A stretch of DNA of 64,000 nt from positions 6,758,001 through 6,822,000 of the forward strand of contig NZ_CP031969.1 in assembly GCF_003443735.1 (NCBI RefSeq), written 5' to 3'. This DNA is from Streptomyces sp. CC0208 (GTDB lineage Bacteria; Actinomycetota; Actinomycetes; Streptomycetales; Streptomycetaceae). This document shows positions 36,233 through 44,732 of this stretch, piece after piece. Each line of letters opens with the position of its first letter. Position 1 is the stretch's first letter. Made by a program: the position numbers and the translations under genes. The notes under the pieces are model-generated. The model did no database searches, had not been told where the DNA came from, and saw only the letters and a program-made list of their open reading frames with translations.

Positions 36233-36372
36233 GGTGAGCCTTTCGACGGAACCGGATGTGCGGACCGGGTGATCGAATCTCCACCAGGTGCCGTCCCGCC
36301 TGTGACAACCGCGCTTGGACTACGGTCCTCGCAGGTCACGAAGGGTGGACGGGATATCCGGACCGGTCCGGT

Positions 36373-39240
36373 TCAGTACCGGAAATCCCGGTCGGGATCG
36401 CGGGCGTCCTGACTCCGGAACGGTTTGAACCAGTCATCGGGATGGAGGTTCGCCATGTCCATGTGCTGGTTCACGGTGTTCTCAGGGTCCTCGATCCCCT
36501 CCATCCACGGCTCGTACAGCATCAGCACGTCGTGGTCCTCGAACAGAAGGTCCTTGCAGGCGAACCAGTCGTAGTCGTCGGGTTGTTCGGGGACCCCTTC
36601 GGTGAACTCCTCGGCCAGGTCGGGGCTGTCCTCTGTGATCGCCGCAGCGTGTTCCAGCGCGAGATGCAGGGCCATCTCCTCACCCGTGCTGCGCGGACGG
36701 GGCTGATGCCCCTCCTTGATGTCCTTGGCGAGGTCATCGAAAGCCTGGATCATCTGTTGCCGCCAGACCAGGCTCTGGTTCCAGGTCTGCGCCGGCAGAA
36801 CGTCGAAGCAGCCGATGGCCCAGTCCGAGGTCGTGATCGGTCGGTCCTGGAGCTCCTTCAATCCCTCGGCAGCCATGTCCGCCTCGATTTCCAAGGCCGC
36901 CTCAAGAACGCGAAGCGTGCGTGGGCTCGGCTGCCAAGGGGGCTCGTCCCACTCGTCCTCTTCGTCGAAGGGGACGTCGTACTGCCGGGCATAGGCGAGA
37001 ACGGGCTTGTTGAAGTAGGCGGCGGACGCGGGGTCACCCAGCTTGGCGGCACGTCGGTAGCACTTGTGAGCCTTCCCGTACTTGCCACGCCGTTGATAGA
37101 GATTTCCGAGGACCCGCAAGGACATCAGGTCGCCACTGTCGAAGGCACGCTGATACCACTCCCTGGCGCTCCTGGCCGCCCCGTTCCACTTCCCTTCCCG
37201 TTCGGCCTCGTCGAAGAGCTTCTGCAGGGACTCACCGATCCGACGACTGCGCTCCTCGGGGTCCTCGTCCACCGGATGGATTCGACCGCGCCATTCATTG
37301 AGGAATCCGAGGGCACGCATGGCCACGCAATCCCCTGCCTCTGCGGCAATGAGGTAGAGCTTCTCCGCCTCCTCGTAATCCTCCCGTGCGAGGAACACCT
37401 GGGCCAGGTTGGTGGTGCACTCGCGGTGGCCTCTTCGTGCCCCCTCCAAATAGAGCCGTTCCGCTTCCTCGTACTCGTTTCGCTGGTAGGCGAGGAGACC
37501 GAAGCGGAAGTAGGCGTCCGGGACCTCCGCGTCGAGCGCGATGCGCCACAGCCTTTCGGCTTCCTCGTACTCGGCGCGGTCCTCATGAACATTGGCCAGC
37601 CTGGCCGCGGCGTCGGGCAACCCTGCGTCGAAGGCCCGGCGCCACCACTTTTCCGCCTTCTTCCGCTGCCCTTTGCGGTGGGACCGAACTCCCAGGTTGA
37701 GCATGCCTCGGGCGTTGCCCGCCTTTGCCAGCCGACGCCACCAGGTTTCTGCTTCTGCCTCCCTGTTCTGGTCCAGGAAGATGGAGCCGACGTACAGCAT
37801 GGAGTCCACGTGACCCGTTTCGGCGGACGGCAGGAAGGCGCGCAACGCCAGATCGATCCGCTCGGCCCGGTAACAGGAGACACCCACGCCGTAGCGCTCC
37901 TGGACAGACCTCGCGTGCTCCACGGCGGCCTCGCGGACGGCATCGGGAACGGGAGGCGCGTCGGGCAACTGGGACAGAGTGTCGACCAGGTAGTCGAAGG
38001 GCCGCCACAGGTCCTGTCCGGCGGGCATCAGAAGTCGGCTCGCCCCGAGAGGGTCCTGGCAGGCCCATGCCATAGCCTCTTCCAGAGGCTCCGGCGAGAG
38101 CATGGCGCTTTCCTCGTCTGCGAGATAGCCGGAATGCAGCGAGGTGATCAGCTCGGTGGATACCGGGACGAGCCCGCAGCGGGCCAAGTCGACGGCCGTT
38201 GACACCAGGGCGTGTCCACGCGGATTTCCGCCCAGATAGCGGGCGTTGTGCCAGCGGTCCCACAGAGGTGGGCCCGCGGAGACGTATTCGGCGATGCCGT
38301 ATCGCTTGTGGTGGCGCAGCGCTTCGAGGAGCCGCGGATCGGTCTGAGTCTCGGTGCGGGCGAGTTCGGCGTCGCTCCATCTGCGTCGCAGGTCGATGAT
38401 GTGCGCGGCCTTGAGTACCGGGTCGCTGAGATCGATCCGGGAATAGGCGTCGTCCCCCTTCGCTGTTCCAGTCAGCTGAGGCGTGCGACGGTCGTACTCC
38501 GACAGCCGCATGGTGGCGAGGAGGACGGCTCGCAGACGGACCAGCTCACGCAGGACGACCTGATCGAGCAGGGACGGGCCCAGGTAGTGCTCAAGGTCGT
38601 CCAGCCACACCACGTACTGATGACCTCGGCGGTACAGGGCGCGGGCTTCTTCGACGCAGGCGTCCAGCGACATGCCGCGCCCGGGGATCAGCAACCGCCG
38701 GTCGGACAGCGCACGGGACATCGCTTCGAACGCCGCACGGGACTTGCCTGCGGTCGAATCCCCTCTGATCAGGACCAGACCGCCGCCGACCGTTGCCACT
38801 TCGAGGGCCGTATCGATCTCGTGGTCGGCGTCTCTTTCGACATAGGGCGGCACGGGACCGTGCTCTGCCGACTTACGTGCCTGGCGTACGCCCAGCAGGA
38901 CGGGATCGGCGTCACGCACGAGGGTGTGTGAGGGGTTGGGCTGGGCCGATGATGAGGGCATGGACAGCTCTGCCGTTGTGCCTCTGTAGAGACCCTGCCA
39001 TCTCTTTTGGTTCCAAGAGAGGCCGGACAGCTGACTGACGATGATGAGGAGGCTTTCCAGCGCCGTCCAACTCTGCGGCCGACTCTGCCCGGTCTGCCAG
39101 CTGCTCAGCGTCGTCCGAGTCAGGCGTATGCGCCGAGACTTCCGCGAGGCTTCGTCGATACGGTCGAGCGTGAGTCCGGAGTCAGAAATGTGGCTCCGCA
39201 CTGCCGCACCGAACTCTGGGTACTTCGGTTCCCTCGCCAT
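36373..39240 (-). CDS. HTH / P-loop NTPase / Sel1-repeat protein
   Basis: This is a 955-residue multidomain protein from ATG 39240 (MAREPKYPEFGAAVRSHISD). Residues about 10-70 form an XRE-like HTH. PPYVERDADHEIDTAL (131-146) leads into a P-loop NTPase with Walker A GDSTAGKS (160-167) and a Walker B-like VVWLDDLEH (210-218). Residues about 500-760 are Sel1/TPR repeats (EAETWWRRLAKAGNARGMLN, EEAERLYLEGARRGHRECTT). The C-terminal 190 residues are acidic and unassigned. This resembles STAND-type signal proteins. Base use is more AT-rich than in its neighbours, suggesting recent acquisition. It starts 16 bases after the AbfB gene ends, so the two form an operon. The function is unknown. Confidence 0.8.
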   Translation of the reverse strand: MAREPKYPEFGAAVRSHISDSGLTLDRIDEASRKSRRIRLTRTTLSSWQTGQSRPQSWTALESLLIIVSQLSGLSWNQKRWQGLYRGTTAELSMPSSSAQPNPSHTLVRDADPVLLGVRQARKSAEHGPVPPYVERDADHEIDTALEVATVGGGLVLIRGDSTAGKSRAAFEAMSRALSDRRLLIPGRGMSLDACVEEARALYRRGHQYVVWLDDLEHYLGPSLLDQVVLRELVRLRAVLLATMRLSEYDRRTPQLTGTAKGDDAYSRIDLSDPVLKAAHIIDLRRRWSDAELARTETQTDPRLLEALRHHKRYGIAEYVSAGPPLWDRWHNARYLGGNPRGHALVSTAVDLARCGLVPVSTELITSLHSGYLADEESAMLSPEPLEEAMAWACQDPLGASRLLMPAGQDLWRPFDYLVDTLSQLPDAPPVPDAVREAAVEHARSVQERYGVGVSCYRAERIDLALRAFLPSAETGHVDSMLYVGSIFLDQNREAEAETWWRRLAKAGNARGMLNLGVRSHRKGQRKKAEKWWRRAFDAGLPDAAARLANVHEDRAEYEEAERLWRIALDAEVPDAYFRFGLLAYQRNEYEEAERLYLEGARRGHRECTTNLAQVFLAREDYEEAEKLYLIAAEAGDCVAMRALGFLNEWRGRIHPVDEDPEERSRRIGESLQKLFDEAEREGKWNGAARSAREWYQRAFDSGDLMSLRVLGNLYQRRGKYGKAHKCYRRAAKLGDPASAAYFNKPVLAYARQYDVPFDEEDEWDEPPWQPSPRTLRVLEAALEIEADMAAEGLKELQDRPITTSDWAIGCFDVLPAQTWNQSLVWRQQMIQAFDDLAKDIKEGHQPRPRSTGEEMALHLALEHAAAITEDSPDLAEEFTEGVPEQPDDYDWFACKDLLFEDHDVLMLYEPWMEGIEDPENTVNQHMDMANLHPDDWFKPFRSQDARDPDRDFRY

Positions 39241-39256
39241 ATGCCCCCCGACAGCT

Positions 39257-40075
39257 TCAGTCCAATCCTGCCACCAGCTGGAACGACGAGTCCGACAGGA
39301 ACTGCGAGCTGTACTCGAAGCGTTCCAGACGGACCACGAAGTTCTTGTGGCGCAGGAAGTAGCCGGGGTAGTTCGCCGACTCCAGCATCGTCGCGCTGGT
39401 GTAGGCGGCTTCCCGGGGGCAGAACGTGGCGTCCTGCCTGAACAGCGACGAGCCGTCGTTGCGGTCGGCCCGCAGGACGAAGCTGCGGTGGCGCAGGTAC
39501 TTTCCGTCATGGGTGGCGAAGGAGTAACAGGAGGCGTTCGCCAGGCCCTTGACCTGCTTGAAGGTGGCGTCCTCGCGGGACTCCGAGCCGCTGACCGGGT
39601 CCAGTCCCACATAGCCGTCGTCCACGTGCCAGAAGCGGTCGGGGAAGTTGACCGAGCGCACCGAACGGTAGGTCACGGAGGGCTTCGGCTTCGACGAACT
39701 GCCCTTCGAGGCGGTGGGCTTGGGCTTGGGCGGCTTCGGAGTCTCCGAGACCGCGACGGTGGGGCCGGTGCCCTGCTGCCGGGGGCCCCGGGGAGAGGGG
39801 GACACCGACGAGAGGCCGCTGTCGCCCTGCGGCGCGGTGGTCGTCGCGGGCTGCGAGGAGAAGGAGATCAGACCTCCCTCGTCCCGCGCGGTTTTTGACG
39901 AGTCGTCACCTTCCTTGTCGGTGGCGGCTATCGCCGCGACGCAGGCGACGATCGTGGCCACCGCCAGCGCCCCGGCGAGATAGAGACGCCTGGTGCCGGG
40001 TGTACGGGAGGTGTCCAACGTCCAGCCGTTCTCCCAGGGGCGGTCCTGGGGCGGCCGGGACTTGTCTTCGGGCAT
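39257..40075 (-). CDS. Membrane-anchored AbfB (CBM42) domain protein
   Basis: The 272-residue product starts at ATG 40075 behind GGAGGAAC. Order: a short cytosolic tail (MPEDKSRPPQDRPWENGWTL), one membrane span (LYLAGALAVATIVACVAAIA), a Pro/Ser/Thr-rich linker to about residue 140, then a beta-trefoil-like AbfB domain. That domain has repeats such as SVNFPDRFWHVDDGYVGL, ATHDGKYLRHRSFVLRAD and SANYPGYFLRHKNFVVRLE, with the carbohydrate-site pattern of CBM42. It has no catalytic domain, so it may bind arabinose-containing glycans at the cell surface. It is the first gene of a two-gene unit with the HTH/P-loop/Sel1 protein. Confidence 0.82.
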   Translation of the reverse strand: MPEDKSRPPQDRPWENGWTLDTSRTPGTRRLYLAGALAVATIVACVAAIAATDKEGDDSSKTARDEGGLISFSSQPATTTAPQGDSGLSSVSPSPRGPRQQGTGPTVAVSETPKPPKPKPTASKGSSSKPKPSVTYRSVRSVNFPDRFWHVDDGYVGLDPVSGSESREDATFKQVKGLANASCYSFATHDGKYLRHRSFVLRADRNDGSSLFRQDATFCPREAAYTSATMLESANYPGYFLRHKNFVVRLERFEYSSQFLSDSSFQLVAGLD

Positions 40076-40143
40076 GCGCTGTTCCTCCGGCGCGGCGCGA
40101 GGCGACGTGCGGCTGCTGTGGTGACGCGGTGTGTGAAAGGTGA

Positions 40144-40176
40144 AACACAAGTGGTTCCGGGGGAACACTAGTGGTT
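40144..40176. promoter_or_regulatory. Two 13-bp direct repeats upstream of the AbfB gene
   Basis: AACACAAGTGGTT (40144-40156) and AACACTAGTGGTT (40164-40176) differ at one base and start exactly 20 bp apart, two helical turns. Each is also partly palindromic (ACTAGT). They lie 69-101 bp upstream of the AbfB start codon, where a regulator should bind. The remaining bases of 40177-40325 show nothing clear. Confidence 0.6.
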
Positions 40177-40325
40177 GCCAGCGGTCCCGAGCAGCCCTTT
40201 GAACCGGCTGGTTTCCACATTCCGCGCTCAGCGGGCTCTCAGGCGCGCCTCGTCGGGGCGACGGGAGGGGTGTTGTGATCACCTCTGCACCCGCTTGTCC
40301 GGTACGGCCCCTCGCCCCGTCGTTA

Positions 40326-40339
40326 TGTACGCTCGTACA
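40326..40339. promoter_or_regulatory. Operator palindrome and -10 of the SMR gene
   Basis: TGTACG-CT-CGTACA is a perfect palindrome ending one base before ATG 40341. TACGCT (40328-40333), inside it, fits the -10 pattern TANNNT at leaderless spacing. A dimeric repressor, probably the TetR protein encoded downstream, would block transcription here. Confidence 0.5.
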
Positions 40340-40340
40340 C

Positions 40341-40661
40341 ATGGGATACCTGCTGCTCGCCGGAGCCATCGCCGCCGAGGTCGGAGCGACCACGGCCATG
40401 AAGTACACCGAGGGCTTCAGCCGGCTCGGGCCCTCGCTGCTGACCGTCCTCGGGTACGTCCTCTCCTTCGCGCTGCTCGCCCAGACGCTGAAGTCGGTGT
40501 CGGTCGGCACCGCCTACGCGATCTGGGCCGGAGTGGGCACCGCGGCCATCGTCACCATCGGGATGGTCTTCCTCGGTGAGGCGTTGACACCCGCCAAGGC
40601 CGCCGGGATCGCGCTGATCATCGTGGGCGTCGTGGTCCTGAACCTGGGCGGGGCACACTGA
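40341..40661 (+). CDS. SMR-family multidrug efflux protein
   Basis: This is a small multidrug resistance transporter of 106 residues with four membrane spans. The essential membrane Glu is Glu13 in AGAIAAEVGATTAMKYTEGF, matching Glu14 of EmrE, and the AYAIWAGVGTA motif of span 3 is intact. It probably exchanges protons for cationic compounds. The stop overlaps the downstream regulator (TGATG, 40659-40663), which suggests joint control. Confidence 0.93.
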   Translation: MGYLLLAGAIAAEVGATTAMKYTEGFSRLGPSLLTVLGYVLSFALLAQTLKSVSVGTAYAIWAGVGTAAIVTIGMVFLGEALTPAKAAGIALIIVGVVVLNLGGAH

Positions 40662-41209
40662 TGCCCCGGCGGCACGACCCCGAGCGCCGGCAGCGGATCA
40701 TCGACGCGGCCATCCGGGTGGTGGGGCGGAAGGGGCTCGCGGGGCTCAGTCACCGCAGCGCCGCCGCCGAGGCCGACGTACCGCTCGGATCGACGACGTA
40801 CCACTTCAAGAGCCTCGACGAGCTGATGGTCGCCGCGCTGTGCCAGGCCAGCGAGGGCTTCGCCAAGGCGGTCGCCGCGCACGGCGCCCTGGACGACCCC
40901 GGCGGTGACCTGCCCGCCGGCCTCGCCCGCGTCCTCGGCGACTGGCTCGGCGGCGACCGCACCGGCGTCGAGCTGGAGTACGAGCTCTACCTCGCCGCTC
41001 TGCGCCGCCCCGCCCTGCGCCCCGTCGCCGCCGAATGGGCCGACGACCTCGCCGAACGCCTCGCCCACCGCACGGACCCGGTCACGGCACGGGCACTGGT
41101 CGCGCTGATGGACGGGATCTGCCTCCAGGTGCTGCTGACGGGGGCGCCGTACGACGAGGGGTATGCGCGAGAGGTTTTCGGGCGGGTGATCCCGGCGGGG
41201 CGCAGGTGA
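40661..41209 (+). CDS. TetR-family regulator of the SMR gene
   Basis: The 182-residue product has an N-terminal TetR HTH (RRQRIIDAAIRVVGRKGLAG, AAAEADVPLGSTTYHFKSLD) and a C-terminal ligand domain of the TetR_C type found with quaternary-ammonium pumps. It overlaps the SMR gene by one base, so both are made from the promoter carrying the 40326-40339 palindrome, allowing autoregulation. The ligand is unknown. Confidence 0.88.
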   Translation: MPRRHDPERRQRIIDAAIRVVGRKGLAGLSHRSAAAEADVPLGSTTYHFKSLDELMVAALCQASEGFAKAVAAHGALDDPGGDLPAGLARVLGDWLGGDRTGVELEYELYLAALRRPALRPVAAEWADDLAERLAHRTDPVTARALVALMDGICLQVLLTGAPYDEGYAREVFGRVIPAGRR

Positions 41210-41302
41210 GGTGCTGAGGTTTTCGCGCAGTCCGTGAACTCTCCGCCGTCCAGCGGGCAACAGGGGGTGTCACGCACACACCGACGAACCAGGGGGAGCC
41301 TT

Positions 41303-41908
41303 GTGAGTGGACCACCGCCGTCCACGGCACGGACGGAGGACGACGCGGAGGTCGTCGCCCGGTCGCTGGAGCAGCCGGAGCTGTTCGCCCGGCTCTACGA
41401 CCGCTACGCGCCGGACATCCACCGGTACGCCGCCCGCCGGCTCGGCGACGGCGCCGCCGACGACATCACGTCGGACACCTTCCTCGTCGCGTTCCGCATC
41501 CGCTCCCGCTACGACCTCGCCCGCCCCAACGCCCGTCCCTGGCTGTACGGCATCGCGGGCAACCTCATCGGCAAGCAGCGCCGTTCCGAGGTGCGGGCAC
41601 TCAAGGCGCTGGCCCGCACCGGACAGGACCCGCTCGCCACGTCCTGGAGCGAGTCCTGGGTCGAGGACACGGACAGCAGGATCGCCGCGCAGGGGCCGCT
41701 CGCCGGCGCCCTCGCCGCGCTGTCGGCCGGAGACCGGCACGTGCTGCTGCTCGTCGCCTGGGCCGATCTCAGTTACCAGGAGGTCGCCGAGGCCCTGGAC
41801 ATCCCGGTCGGCACCGTGCGCTCCCGGCTCAACCGGGCGCGCCGCAAGGTTCGTACGGCGCTGGGCGCCGATCCCGCATTCGTGAGCGACGCGGCGGAGG
41901 TGGCGTAG
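41303..41908 (+). CDS. ECF-type RNA polymerase sigma factor
   Basis: This is a sigma-70 family ECF sigma factor of 201 residues from GTG 41303, chosen because AGGGGGAG precedes it. An earlier ATG at 41234 lacks a site. Sigma region 2 spans about residues 35-100 (ELFARLYDRYAPDIHRYAAR, ADDITSDTFLVAFRIRSRYD), and region 4 near 145-185 has the HTH SYQEVAEALDIPVGTVRSRL. It is followed after 2 bases by a membrane protein that may act as its regulator or target. Which promoters it reads cannot be told. Confidence 0.9.
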   Translation: MSGPPPSTARTEDDAEVVARSLEQPELFARLYDRYAPDIHRYAARRLGDGAADDITSDTFLVAFRIRSRYDLARPNARPWLYGIAGNLIGKQRRSEVRALKALARTGQDPLATSWSESWVEDTDSRIAAQGPLAGALAALSAGDRHVLLLVAWADLSYQEVAEALDIPVGTVRSRLNRARRKVRTALGADPAFVSDAAEVA

Positions 41909-41910
41909 CG

Positions 41911-42912
41911 ATGGACGAGATGACCGAGGTACGCGGACTGCGCGCCGGGGCGCCGGTGCCCGACCGCGCGCGGCTCGCGCCGGGACGGGCACGGCTGCTG
42001 GAGGCGGCACGGGCCGGAGAACGACGGCGGGCGCCGTGGCGGCGCCGGGAGTTCGTGATCGTCGCCGTCGTGGCCGCGGTGACCGCCGTCGCCGTGACCG
42101 CGGCCCTGCTGGTGGGCGGGGGCGGCGGGCGGAAGGTGCAGCCCGCCGTCACTCCCAGGGTGTCCCTGAAGGGCGTGAGCGCGGCCGACCTCCTGCGGCG
42201 GGCCGCCGACGTGGTCGCCGCGGAGCCGGACGGTCCGGTGCCGACGGCCCAGCAGTGGATCTACACCAAGCAGGCGCAGGAGCCGTACGACGAGCAGGCG
42301 CGGCACGCCGAGGGCGCGAGGAAGCTGCTGGCGGGCCCGCAGGAGAGCTGGATCCGCTACGACGGCACCGCGATGGCCACGATGGAGCTGGACCGCACGG
42401 GCGAGAAGCTCGAACTCACCACCAGGACGATGCACCTGGAGAACGGCGGGGAGGGGGACGACCGGTCGGCGCGCGAGCTGTACCGGGTGCTGGCCGCGCT
42501 GCCCGCCGACGGCGCCGCGACCTTGGAGGTGCTGCGCGAGAAGAACGCCATCGCCGATCCCAAGGGGGTGTCCCAGGCGGAGGACGACTACACCGAGATC
42601 AGTGTCCTGCTCGGCGCCGACGTGCTGCCGTCCAAGGGGCTGGCCTCGCTCTACCGGGCGCTGGCGACCCTGCCGGGCGGGACGGTCGTCGACCACCTGG
42701 TCGAGACCGCTTCCGGGCGCCGGGTGATCGCCCTGGAACACCACGCGCGGCCCGCCGACCCCGAGAGCGGGGCGACGATGCGGGACCAGTGGCTGATCGA
42801 TCCGCAGACCTACCGGATCGTCGGCATGCGCCTGGTCGTCGGCGAGAAGGTGGTCGGCGGCAACTCGCTCCTCGCGAGGGCCGTGGTCGACAAGGCGGGG
42901 GAACGCGGCTGA
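41911..42912 (+). CDS. CU044_5270-family membrane protein
   Basis: This is a 333-residue membrane protein with a cytosolic N-terminus (about 48 residues, rich in Arg), one span (FVIVAVVAAVTAVAVTAALL) and a large outer domain with WIYTKQAQEPY, SWIRYDGTAMATMELD and VIALEHHARP. I recognise this as the CU044_5270 type often encoded right after ECF sigma factors in Streptomyces. It lacks a clear zinc anti-sigma motif, so its action on the sigma factor is inference. It is 2 bases from the sigma gene. Confidence 0.78.
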   Translation: MDEMTEVRGLRAGAPVPDRARLAPGRARLLEAARAGERRRAPWRRREFVIVAVVAAVTAVAVTAALLVGGGGGRKVQPAVTPRVSLKGVSAADLLRRAADVVAAEPDGPVPTAQQWIYTKQAQEPYDEQARHAEGARKLLAGPQESWIRYDGTAMATMELDRTGEKLELTTRTMHLENGGEGDDRSARELYRVLAALPADGAATLEVLREKNAIADPKGVSQAEDDYTEISVLLGADVLPSKGLASLYRALATLPGGTVVDHLVETASGRRVIALEHHARPADPESGATMRDQWLIDPQTYRIVGMRLVVGEKVVGGNSLLARAVVDKAGERG

Positions 42913-42926
42913 CCCGCCCCCGGACC

Positions 42927-42961
42927 GGGCGGCCCGCACCACGGGGGAGTGCGGGCCGCCC
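42927..42961 (+). terminator. Hairpin terminator after the sigma operon
   Basis: A 13-bp perfect stem pairs GGGCGGCCCGCAC (42927-42939) with GTGCGGGCCGCCC (42949-42961), with a 9-nt loop. Confidence 0.8.
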
Positions 42962-43012
42962 ACCACCCGAGACGCCCCGCGCACGGGTTCGCGTCCCGCG
43001 CCCTGCGCCGGT

Positions 43013-43018
43013 TAGGTT
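43013..43018 (+). promoter_or_regulatory. -10 element TAGGTT of dapD, leaderless
   Basis: TAGGTT lies 6 bases before ATG 43025. There is no ribosome site, so the dapD message is probably leaderless. A weak -35 (TTCGCG, 42988-42993) has a 19-bp spacing. Confidence 0.4.
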
Positions 43019-43024
43019 TCCCTC

Positions 43025-44014
43025 ATGACCGACACGACTGCTCCGCGCACCACCGGCGCCATCGCCGCAGGCCTCGCCACCGTCGCCGCCGACGGCACCG
43101 TTCTCGACACCTGGTTCCCCGCTCCCGAGCTCTCCGCCGAACCCGGCCCGGCCGGCACCGAGCGGCTCTCGGCCGAGCGGGCCGTGGAACTGCTCGGCGA
43201 AGGCGCCGCCAAGGCGATCGGCCCGGACGCCCGCCGTGGCGTCGAGGTGATCGCGGTCCGCACGGTCATCGCCTCCCTCGACGACAAGCCGCTCGACACG
43301 CACGACACCTACCTGCGGCTGCACCTGCTCTCGCACCGTCTGGTCCAGCCGCACGGCCAGAGCCTGGACGGCATCTTCGGCTTCCTGCCCAACGTCGCCT
43401 GGACCTCGCTCGGCCCGGTCGCCGTCGACGACATCGAGAAGGTGCGCCTCAACGCCCGCGCCGAGGGCCTGCACCTCGCCGTGACGAGCGTGGACAAGTT
43501 CCCGCGCATGACGGACTACGTGGTCCCCAAGGGCGTCCGCATCGCCGACGCCGACCGGGTCCGCCTCGGCGCCCACCTCGCCGCGGGCACCACCGTGATG
43601 CACGAGGGCTTCGTCAACTTCAACGCGGGCACCCTCGGCACCTCGATGGTCGAGGGCCGCATCTCCGCCGGTGTCGTGGTCGGCGACGGCTCGGACATCG
43701 GCGGCGGCGCCTCCACCATGGGCACGCTCTCCGGCGGCGGCAACGTCCGGATCACCATCGGCGAGCGCTGCCTGATCGGCGCCGAGGCGGGCGTCGGCAT
43801 CGCGCTCGGCGACGAGTGCGTGGTCGAGGCCGGTCTCTACGTCACCGCGGGCACCCGGGTCACCATGCCCGACGGCCAGATCGTCAAGGCCCGCGAGCTG
43901 AACGGCGCCTCGAACATCCTCTACCGCCGCAACTCGGTCACCGGCACCGTCGAGGCCCGCCCGAACAACGCGGTCTGGGGCGGCCTCAACGACGTCCTGC
44001 ACAGCCACAACTGA
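43025..44014 (+). CDS. dapD: Tetrahydrodipicolinate N-succinyltransferase
   Basis: DapD succinylates tetrahydrodipicolinate in the lysine/diaminopimelate pathway. The 329-residue actinobacterial form has an N-terminal domain ending near LNARAEGLHLAVTSVDKFPR and a left-handed beta-helix of hexapeptide repeats (RLGAHLAAGTTVMHEGFVNF, GEGRISAGVVVG-like runs), with the active-site segment EGRISAGVVVGDGSDIGGGA and the C-terminal NNAVWGGLNDVLHSHN. dapA lies 2 kb downstream on the other strand. Confidence 0.95.
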   Translation: MTDTTAPRTTGAIAAGLATVAADGTVLDTWFPAPELSAEPGPAGTERLSAERAVELLGEGAAKAIGPDARRGVEVIAVRTVIASLDDKPLDTHDTYLRLHLLSHRLVQPHGQSLDGIFGFLPNVAWTSLGPVAVDDIEKVRLNARAEGLHLAVTSVDKFPRMTDYVVPKGVRIADADRVRLGAHLAAGTTVMHEGFVNFNAGTLGTSMVEGRISAGVVVGDGSDIGGGASTMGTLSGGGNVRITIGERCLIGAEAGVGIALGDECVVEAGLYVTAGTRVTMPDGQIVKARELNGASNILYRRNSVTGTVEARPNNAVWGGLNDVLHSHN

Positions 44015-44031
44015 CCCGCGACCGCGTGGCG

Positions 44032-44073
44032 AAGTCGCCGTAGAGGAATCGCATCCTCTACGGCGACTTTTTT
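44032..44073 (+). terminator. Rho-independent terminator after dapD
   Basis: A perfect 16-bp stem pairs 44032-44047 with 44054-44069 around ATCGCA and runs into six T residues (44068-44073). It is the most classical terminator in the window. Confidence 0.92.
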
Positions 44074-44162
44074 CGTGGCGATGGCATAGCGGCGGGCCAC
44101 CGTACGCGTCACAAGGGTCGGAGGGGTGGCGCACAGGCGTCGCCGGGGAAGAGAAGGTGACG

Positions 44163-44732
44163 ATGAATGCCGAAGGGCTGGAGAGTTTCCGGGACTTCGT
44201 GGACAGCAGGTCGTCCGCCCTGCTGAAGACCGCAGTGCTGCTGTGCGGGGGAGACCAGCACGCCGGTGAGGACCTGTTGCAGAACGCCCTGGTCAAGACG
44301 GCCGGGCGGTGGCAGAAGATCGACGAACCCGAGGCCTACGTACGGCAGGTCCTCTACCGCCAGCAGGTCAGCCGCTGGCGGCTCAAGTGGCCGCGGCGGG
44401 AGATCAGTGTCGCCGAGCCGCCCGAACCACCGGCCGGCGGCGAGCCCGGCGCCGACACCACCGCCGCGGCCGAACTGCGCCTGGTGATGCGCCAGGCCCT
44501 GTCCCGGCTCACCGCACGCCAGCGTTCCGTGCTGGTGCTGCGGTACTTCGAGGACCTGCCCGAGGTCGACGTGGCCCGGCTGCTGGGCTGTTCGGTCGGC
44601 ACCGTGCGGTCCACCACGCATCGTTCGCTGGCCCGGCTGCGCCGGCTCGCTCCCGAACTGGCCGCCCTCGGCCTCGCGGAGGCGGAACGTTTCGACGCCC
44701 ATGACTGCTCGCCCGTGGAGGTGCGTCCGTGA
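44163..44732 (+). CDS. SigE-family ECF sigma factor
   Basis: This is a sigma factor of the actinobacterial SigE-like ECF group, 189 residues from ATG 44163 (MNAEGLESFRDFVDSRS) behind GAGAAGG. GTG 44157 is in frame. Region 2 contains LLKTAVLLCGGDQHAGEDLL, QNALVKTAGRW and AYVRQVLYRQQVSRWR. Region 4 has QRSVLVLRYFEDLPEVDVARLL (cut: VLVLRYFEDLPEVDVARLL) and CSVGTVRSTTHRSLARLRRL. The stop overlaps the following membrane-sensor gene (GTGA, 44729). Confidence 0.9.
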   Translation: MNAEGLESFRDFVDSRSSALLKTAVLLCGGDQHAGEDLLQNALVKTAGRWQKIDEPEAYVRQVLYRQQVSRWRLKWPRREISVAEPPEPPAGGEPGADTTAAAELRLVMRQALSRLTARQRSVLVLRYFEDLPEVDVARLLGCSVGTVRSTTHRSLARLRRLAPELAALGLAEAERFDAHDCSPVEVRP

